Part shown: piece after piece, positions 60,200-64,000 of the stretch
Numbering within the stretch: position 1 is the first letter of the stretch
Layout of the letters: each line of letters opens with the position of its first letter
Assembly: GCA_030059665.1 (NCBI GenBank)
Contig: JANVYR010000001.1
Span: 480,191-544,190, forward strand
Direction: 5' to 3'
From: Candidatus Calditenuis fumarioli
Lineage (GTDB): Archaea; Thermoproteota; Nitrososphaeria_A; Caldarchaeales; Calditenuaceae
DNA: 64,000 nucleotides
Notes under the pieces: generated by a model
The model's input: the letters and a program-made list of their open reading frames with translations, nothing else
The model's database searches: none
What the model was told of the DNA's origin: nothing
Program-made: the position numbers and the translations under genes

Positions 60200-61326
60200 C
60201 TCCTCGTCCCGAGCACGAGCACCTTGTCGTCGCCGGTTCTCGGCGTCCCCCTCCCGTCCCGATTGCTGGTCAGGACGTAGATGGCACCGTCCGGTCCCTG
60301 CCTGACGTCCCTGAGCCTTCCGTAGGTCCCCCGGAGCGTCGTGAAGTGCTCCACAGGTGAGAGCTCGTCGCCGTCGAACCTTACCGCGTGGAGCGCACTA
60401 CCCCTCAAAGCGGCGAAGAGCAGGCAACCGCTGAGTTCCGGCGGGTCGGGAGAGGTTAGGAAGTCGCAGCCCGATGGCGCCCAGGTCTCGCTCCCGCTCT
60501 CCAGCACGGGATCGATGAACCTGGGGTCTCCCGCCCTTCCGATAGCGAGGGGCCAGCCGTAGTTCCCGCCCGGAACTATCAGGTTCAGCTCGTCGTGGGC
60601 GAACGCGCCGAACTCCCCGGTCGGCCCGTGCTCCGTCGCGAAGAGCCTCTTGTGCTTCGGGCTCCAGGCGAGTCCCTGGGGGTTCCGGTGGCCCAAGCTG
60701 TAGACCGGAGACCCGGGAAAGGGGTTGTCGCCGGGAGGAGATCCGTCGGGCCTGATCCTCAGGACCTTCCCCGCCATCGAGTCGAGCCTCTGGGCGAGCT
60801 CCGGCCTCCTCGCGTCTCCGGTGGTCACGTAGAGGTTGCCGTCCGGACCGAGCCTGACGCGGCCGCCGTCGTGGACGCTCGATCCCTCAATTGGCCCAAG
60901 CAAGTCCACACCGTCCTTCAGGGTGAGGTCGTCGTAGGACGTCACGACGTTGACGAGAGATCCGCCGGACGTCACGGTCCTGTAAAGGACGACCCGTGGA
61001 CCGGGCTTGACCACCTCGCACCCAAGCAGCCCTCCCTCGCCGACGTGGGACACCTGAACGGTCGCGAGCACCTCGGACCTTCCAGTCCCGAGATCGACCA
61101 GCCTGACCCTTCCAGGCCTCTCGGTGACCAGCGCCTCGTCGCCGGAGAGGAAGGCGATCGACCAGGGGATCTCGAGCCCCGTGACCAGCTCGTTCACCTC
61201 GAGCTTCTCGGGACCACCTGTGCCTCCGTTCCTCTCCCACGTCGAGCTCCTGCTCAACACCAGGTAGGCGGCCGCTAACCCTCCAGCTGCGATGGCGGCG
61301 ATGAAGGCCCTCCTCCCTAACCTCAA
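60196..61326 (-). CDS. PQQ-dependent aldose sugar dehydrogenase (sorbosone dehydrogenase family)
   Basis: The 376-residue protein has an Arg-Arg signal (RLGRRAFIAAIAAGGLAAAY) suggesting Tat export, then the six-bladed propeller start LEIPWSIAFLSGDEALVTERPGRV, HVGEGGLLGCEV, SSVHDGGRVRLGPDGNLYVTTGD, LGHRNPQGLAWSP, EHGPTGEFGAFAHDELNLI and YGWPLA, as in soluble glucose dehydrogenases that use PQQ and Ca. The TTG at 61326 is chosen to start at the signal. A TATA-like GATATTTTTT lies about 30 bp upstream. The natural sugar is unknown. Confidence 0.87.
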   Translation of the reverse strand: MRLGRRAFIAAIAAGGLAAAYLVLSRSSTWERNGGTGGPEKLEVNELVTGLEIPWSIAFLSGDEALVTERPGRVRLVDLGTGRSEVLATVQVSHVGEGGLLGCEVVKPGPRVVLYRTVTSGGSLVNVVTSYDDLTLKDGVDLLGPIEGSSVHDGGRVRLGPDGNLYVTTGDARRPELAQRLDSMAGKVLRIRPDGSPPGDNPFPGSPVYSLGHRNPQGLAWSPKHKRLFATEHGPTGEFGAFAHDELNLIVPGGNYGWPLAIGRAGDPRFIDPVLESGSETWAPSGCDFLTSPDPPELSGCLLFAALRGSALHAVRFDGDELSPVEHFTTLRGTYGRLRDVRQGPDGAIYVLTSNRDGRGTPRTGDDKVLVLGTRR

Positions 61327-61387
61327 TCCCCTCCACCCGAAAGTCCGGGAGCAAAAAATATCTGACGATTCCGAAGAGTAGAACGTC

Positions 61388-61843
61388 GTGACGCAGTACT
61401 GGATTCTGATCGCGAAGGACCACAGGGGGAGGCAGAAGGGGGCCCAGATACCCGCGCAGGCGGTGATCGAGCGGAGGGTGAGGTACGGCATCTGGTTCAT
61501 CAACCCGAGGAACCCCTACGCGAGGAGGGTCGAGCAGGGCGACAGGGGCCTGATGCTCGCGCTTGGGAAGGAGGGGAACCAGTTCATGGGGGAGCTGACG
61601 ATCAACAGCAGGCCCATCCCTGCGGACGCGGCGCTCGAGTCGCTCAAGGAGGGCGTTCCGTCGACGATGCTGACGCATTACCTCAAGGTCACCGCGATCC
61701 TCTGGCCTAAGCCGAAGCCCCTCGAGCGCTTCCTCCACAGGCTCGAGTTCGTCAAGAACAGGTCCAAGTGGTACGCCTACTTCCAGGGCTCGCTGAAGCC
61801 TATCTCGGAGGAGACCTTCAGGGCCATCGCCTCGGACCCCTGA
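61388..61843 (+). CDS. EVE domain-like protein
   Basis: The 151-residue protein has YWILIAKDHRGRQKGAQIP, VRYGIWFINPRNPYARRVEQGDRGLMLALG and later WYAYFQGSLKPISEETFRAIA, the EVE/PUA-like fold with aromatic residues suited to recognise a modified base. EVE proteins bind modified nucleotides in DNA or RNA and often sit near defence genes. The GTG start at 61388 is divergent from the sugar dehydrogenase by 61 bp. Its end lies 6 bp from the convergent moeA gene. Confidence 0.72.
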   Translation: MTQYWILIAKDHRGRQKGAQIPAQAVIERRVRYGIWFINPRNPYARRVEQGDRGLMLALGKEGNQFMGELTINSRPIPADAALESLKEGVPSTMLTHYLKVTAILWPKPKPLERFLHRLEFVKNRSKWYAYFQGSLKPISEETFRAIASDP

Positions 61844-61848
61844 GGACG

Positions 61849-63117
61849 TCACCTCGCCGGAACCGCGAAGACCCAGCTCGGTCTCCTCACGGTGACCACC
61901 TCACCGCGCTCGAGCACATCCTTGAAGGGAGGGACCTCCAGGTAACCGTCCGAGAGGGCTATGGTCGAGAAGGCCGAGGACTCCGATACCATGGGCCGGC
62001 AGAGCGTCCTCTCGCCGTCGCGCTCCAGCCTTACCCAGACGACCTTCCTGAAATCGACGTACTTGGTGAACCTGAGGCCCTCGGCGAGCACGGCCCGCGT
62101 CGTGTGGACGAGCTGCTCCGGGTCGAAGGACCCCAGCCTGCCCAGTATCGGGACGGCCAGGTAGTTGAAGACGTTCACGGTGGAGTGGATGAGGGCCGGG
62201 AGCATCACGACTGGTTTGCCGTTCATCACCGCGACTCCTCCGACCCTTCCGGGCTGGAGCTGTAGGCCCTGCACGAAGAACCAGTTGCCAGATCCGTGAA
62301 GGAGGGAAGTGACGTCGGTGTCGCCGACGCTGGATCCCCCTATCGTCAGCACCATGTCCGAGGAGGACAGGGCACGCTCGAGCGCCCCGGAGACCAGACC
62401 GAGGTCATCGGGGACGAGTCCGGCGTATCTGGGAACGCACGGGAGGGCAGAGAGGAAGGAGAGCACCATAGGTGCGTGGGTGTTGAGCGTCTTCCCGTCA
62501 CCCGCCTCCTCCGGGTCGTCCGTCAGCTCCGAGCCGATCGCGAGGACCGAGACGACTGGCCTCCTGAAGACCTCGATCCGCCTCACGCCGAGGGTCTCAA
62601 GGAGCGCCGCCTTCACCGGCCTCACAACCTCGCCTCTCCTGGCCACCAGCAGCCCCTCCACGACGTCAGACCCCTTCCGATCGACGTACTGGTACGGCGC
62701 TGCGGGCCTTTTCAGCGCGATCTCCTCCCCGACGACCTCCACCTCCTCCTGCGGGACCACCGCATCGGCGCCTTCCGGTAACAATCCCCCGGTCAGGATC
62801 CTCCTCGCCCTTCCGGGGGCCAGCGGCGGTCCTGAGACGTTGGGTAGGTTCACGTGGCCGTCGAGCCTCAGCCTGACGGGCCTCTCCTCCGAGGCGCCCT
62901 CGGTGTCCCGCGACCTGACGGCGTAACCGTCCATGTGGGACGCGTCGGCCGGCGGCCTCGAGACCGGCGAGAAGACGTCGGCCGCGAGAACCCTTCCGAT
63001 CGCGTCGAGCGGCCTGACCCTCTCCGTCTCGACGATGGGCGAGATCCTGGAGAAGACCTCCCTCAGGACCTCATCGACCGGATGGAAGCGCTCGATCGCC
63101 CGGTGCCTGTGGACCAT
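61849..63117 (-). CDS. moeA: Molybdopterin molybdenumtransferase
   Basis: The roughly 422-residue protein has HMDGYAVRSRD, RILTGGLLPEGADAVVPQEE, VSVLAIGSELTDD and VLTIGGSSVGDTDVTSLL, which is the MoeA pattern with its two domains. It inserts molybdate (or tungstate) into adenylylated molybdopterin. The ATG at 63117 (MVHRHRAIERFHPVDEVL) is preferred over upstream codons. It lies within the ogt gene end (55-bp overlap), so the two share a message. Confidence 0.92.
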   Translation of the reverse strand: MVHRHRAIERFHPVDEVLREVFSRISPIVETERVRPLDAIGRVLAADVFSPVSRPPADASHMDGYAVRSRDTEGASEERPVRLRLDGHVNLPNVSGPPLAPGRARRILTGGLLPEGADAVVPQEEVEVVGEEIALKRPAAPYQYVDRKGSDVVEGLLVARRGEVVRPVKAALLETLGVRRIEVFRRPVVSVLAIGSELTDDPEEAGDGKTLNTHAPMVLSFLSALPCVPRYAGLVPDDLGLVSGALERALSSSDMVLTIGGSSVGDTDVTSLLHGSGNWFFVQGLQLQPGRVGGVAVMNGKPVVMLPALIHSTVNVFNYLAVPILGRLGSFDPEQLVHTTRAVLAEGLRFTKYVDFRKVVWVRLERDGERTLCRPMVSESSAFSTIALSDGYLEVPPFKDVLERGEVVTVRRPSWVFAVPAR

Positions 63118-63638
63118 TCCTTCCCAGCGTTCTCCGCCTCGAACCTCAATAGCATTACCTTGAGGCGCGGATGTGGAGAGTAGCCTCCGGCCCCTCCGTC
63201 GGACCTGACCACCCTGTGGCACGGGATCAGAACGGGCAGCGGGTTCGCCGAGAGGGCTGAGCCGACGGCCCTCGCACCGCTTGGCACGCCGATGGACCGG
63301 GCGACCTCGGCGTACGTCCTCGTCTCGCCGTAGCGGATCGCTGAGGAGGCCCGCCAGACCCTGAGCTGGAACGGTGTGCCCACGGGTCGGACCGGCAGCA
63401 CGAAGGACCTCCTCGATCCCCGGAAGTACTCGTCCAGCTGGCGGAGCGCCTCCCTCAGCACCGGATCCGTCGAATTCGATCGAGCGCCCTCAAGGATCTC
63501 GGGTTCGTCGACGAGTGACACCAGCGTCACGTCGCCGCGCGACACGACCACGTACACCCTACCGATCCAGGTCTCGACGAAGCCGATCGAGACGGCTTCA
63601 GGTGGAGCGCCTTGCACCGGCCTCAAGGACCTCAGCAC
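63063..63638 (-). CDS. ogt: Methylated-DNA--protein-cysteine methyltransferase
   Basis: The 191-residue protein has the winged helix IRYGETRTYAEVARSIG, and NPLPVLIPCHRVVRSDG with the alkyl-acceptor Cys of the PCHR motif, then GGYSPHPRLK. It removes methyl groups from O6-methylguanine in a one-time reaction. The GTG start at 63638 is tentative, since later GTG or TTG codons occur. Extra C-terminal residues run into the moeA start. Confidence 0.9.
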   Translation of the reverse strand: MLRSLRPVQGAPPEAVSIGFVETWIGRVYVVVSRGDVTLVSLVDEPEILEGARSNSTDPVLREALRQLDEYFRGSRRSFVLPVRPVGTPFQLRVWRASSAIRYGETRTYAEVARSIGVPSGARAVGSALSANPLPVLIPCHRVVRSDGGAGGYSPHPRLKVMLLRFEAENAGKEWSTGTGRSSASIRSMRS

Positions 63639-64000
63639 CCGAATGTGTGCCGAGCCTACGCGTGACCTCCCGGTGGACCATCTCGGCTATCTCGACCGAG
63701 AGGCCAGTGTACGCCAACGGATCTTTTGGCATCACGTCCTCGACCCGCGCGCCGTATTTCCTGCAAAGCTCCCCGACTGCCTCCCTCAGCTTCAGGCCCG
63801 AGGCCAGAAGGGACCTGAGCTCGTCGATGGCGTCGATCCCCAGGCGCCTGAACCTCAGCTGGACCGCCTCCGCGAGGGCCTCCTCGTGGCGCATCAGGTC
63901 CTCCCTCATCCTCTCCGCGTCGAACCTCGCCCTCCTCAAGAACCTCCTCAGCTGCCGGACGCCGATGAGCAGATGTGCGATTCCCACGGAGACGTTCCTC
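63598..64000 (-). CDS. Hypothetical helical protein (start beyond window edge)
   Basis: The frame ends at 63598 and is open to the window edge with no stop (last codons read RNVSVGIAHLL), so it is probably partial, though a GTG at 63987 could start it. The sequence is helical, basic at first (LRRFLRRARFDAERMRED), with LMRHEEALAEAVQLRFRRLG and YTGLSVEIAEMVHREVTRRL. No family is recognised. It overlaps ogt by 41 bp. Confidence 0.5.
   Translation of the reverse strand, partial: RNVSVGIAHLLIGVRQLRRFLRRARFDAERMREDLMRHEEALAEAVQLRFRRLGIDAIDELRSLLASGLKLREAVGELCRKYGARVEDVMPKDPLAYTGLSVEIAEMVHREVTRRLGTHSGAEVLEAGARRST

Overview
This is a GC-rich archaeal chromosome segment. Archaea-specific information-processing genes fix the domain: ribosomal proteins S4e, L5, S8e and S12, SRP19, Gar1, a Rio1 kinase, Cdc48/VAT, a V-type ATPase E subunit, an archaeal asparaginyl-tRNA synthetase, a UPF0147 protein, the archaeal pterin enzymes MptA and MptE, and a tRNA-Arg with an intron in its anticodon loop. 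Many genes have a TATA-like box about 26-28 nt before the start codon (leaderless transcripts), and TTG and GTG starts are common. Mn-catalase with a PerR-like regulator, a geranylgeranyl-reductase-family enzyme and a MenA-like prenyltransferase fit an oxygen-exposed, quinone-using, probably thermophilic member of the Thermoproteota (perhaps a Caldarchaeales/Aigarchaeota-like lineage). The lineage is inference.

Layout. 0-9.6 kb: the end of a trp operon (trpB-trpA), pyrBI, a Trm112-like protein, tRNA-Gly, a hemerythrin-like protein, a GcvH-like/TusA-like fusion with a two-gene ABC exporter, TrmO, V-ATPase subunit E and a SRPBCC/membrane-metalloprotease-like fusion. 9.6-24.5 kb: the defence region. 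A five-repeat CRISPR array has a 226-bp leader. After an iron-transport gene pair, a geranylgeranyl reductase and tRNA-Lys comes a CRISPR remnant, then a type III (III-D-like) operon: a small subunit, five Cas7-like RAMP genes, Cas10 with HD and GGDD motifs, a Csx10-like Cas5, a Csx1 CARF-HEPN RNase, and a convergent CARF protein that may be a ring nuclease. No cas1, cas2 or cas6 is present. 24.7-41 kb: an ABC importer without binding protein, Cdc48, MptA/MptE, AsnRS, a class II amidotransferase, a beta-CASP-like nuclease, Mn-catalase/PerR, ArgC/LysY, and a translation cluster (S4e, L5, Rio1, S8e, SRP19, Gar1, tRNA-CAT). 41-54 kb: two paralogous winged-helix-like proteins, an acyl-CoA carboxylase subunit, CTP synthase, a metal ABC system with a DtxR-type regulator and a double-palindrome operator, a PNPOx-like/UbiA fusion, S12, PdxS, a nitrilase, GrpE and an amidohydrolase. 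54-64 kb: tRNA-Ala, a second near-identical CRISPR leader followed by one repeat, a CoA-transferase beta subunit, acetyl-CoA synthetase, a tandem RAM-domain protein, tRNA-Arg, a Roadblock pair, a PQQ-type sugar dehydrogenase, an EVE-like protein, MoeA, Ogt and a partial unknown gene.

How the parts fit together. The most noteworthy system is the CRISPR set: one working array, one leader with a single repeat 44.6 kb away, a decayed pair of repeats at the head of the cas operon, and a complete cyclic-oligoadenylate signalling module (Cas10 GGDD as source, Csx1 as effector, a CARF protein as possible off-switch). Redox and metal homeostasis form a second theme, with visible operators for the PerR-like and DtxR-like regulators.
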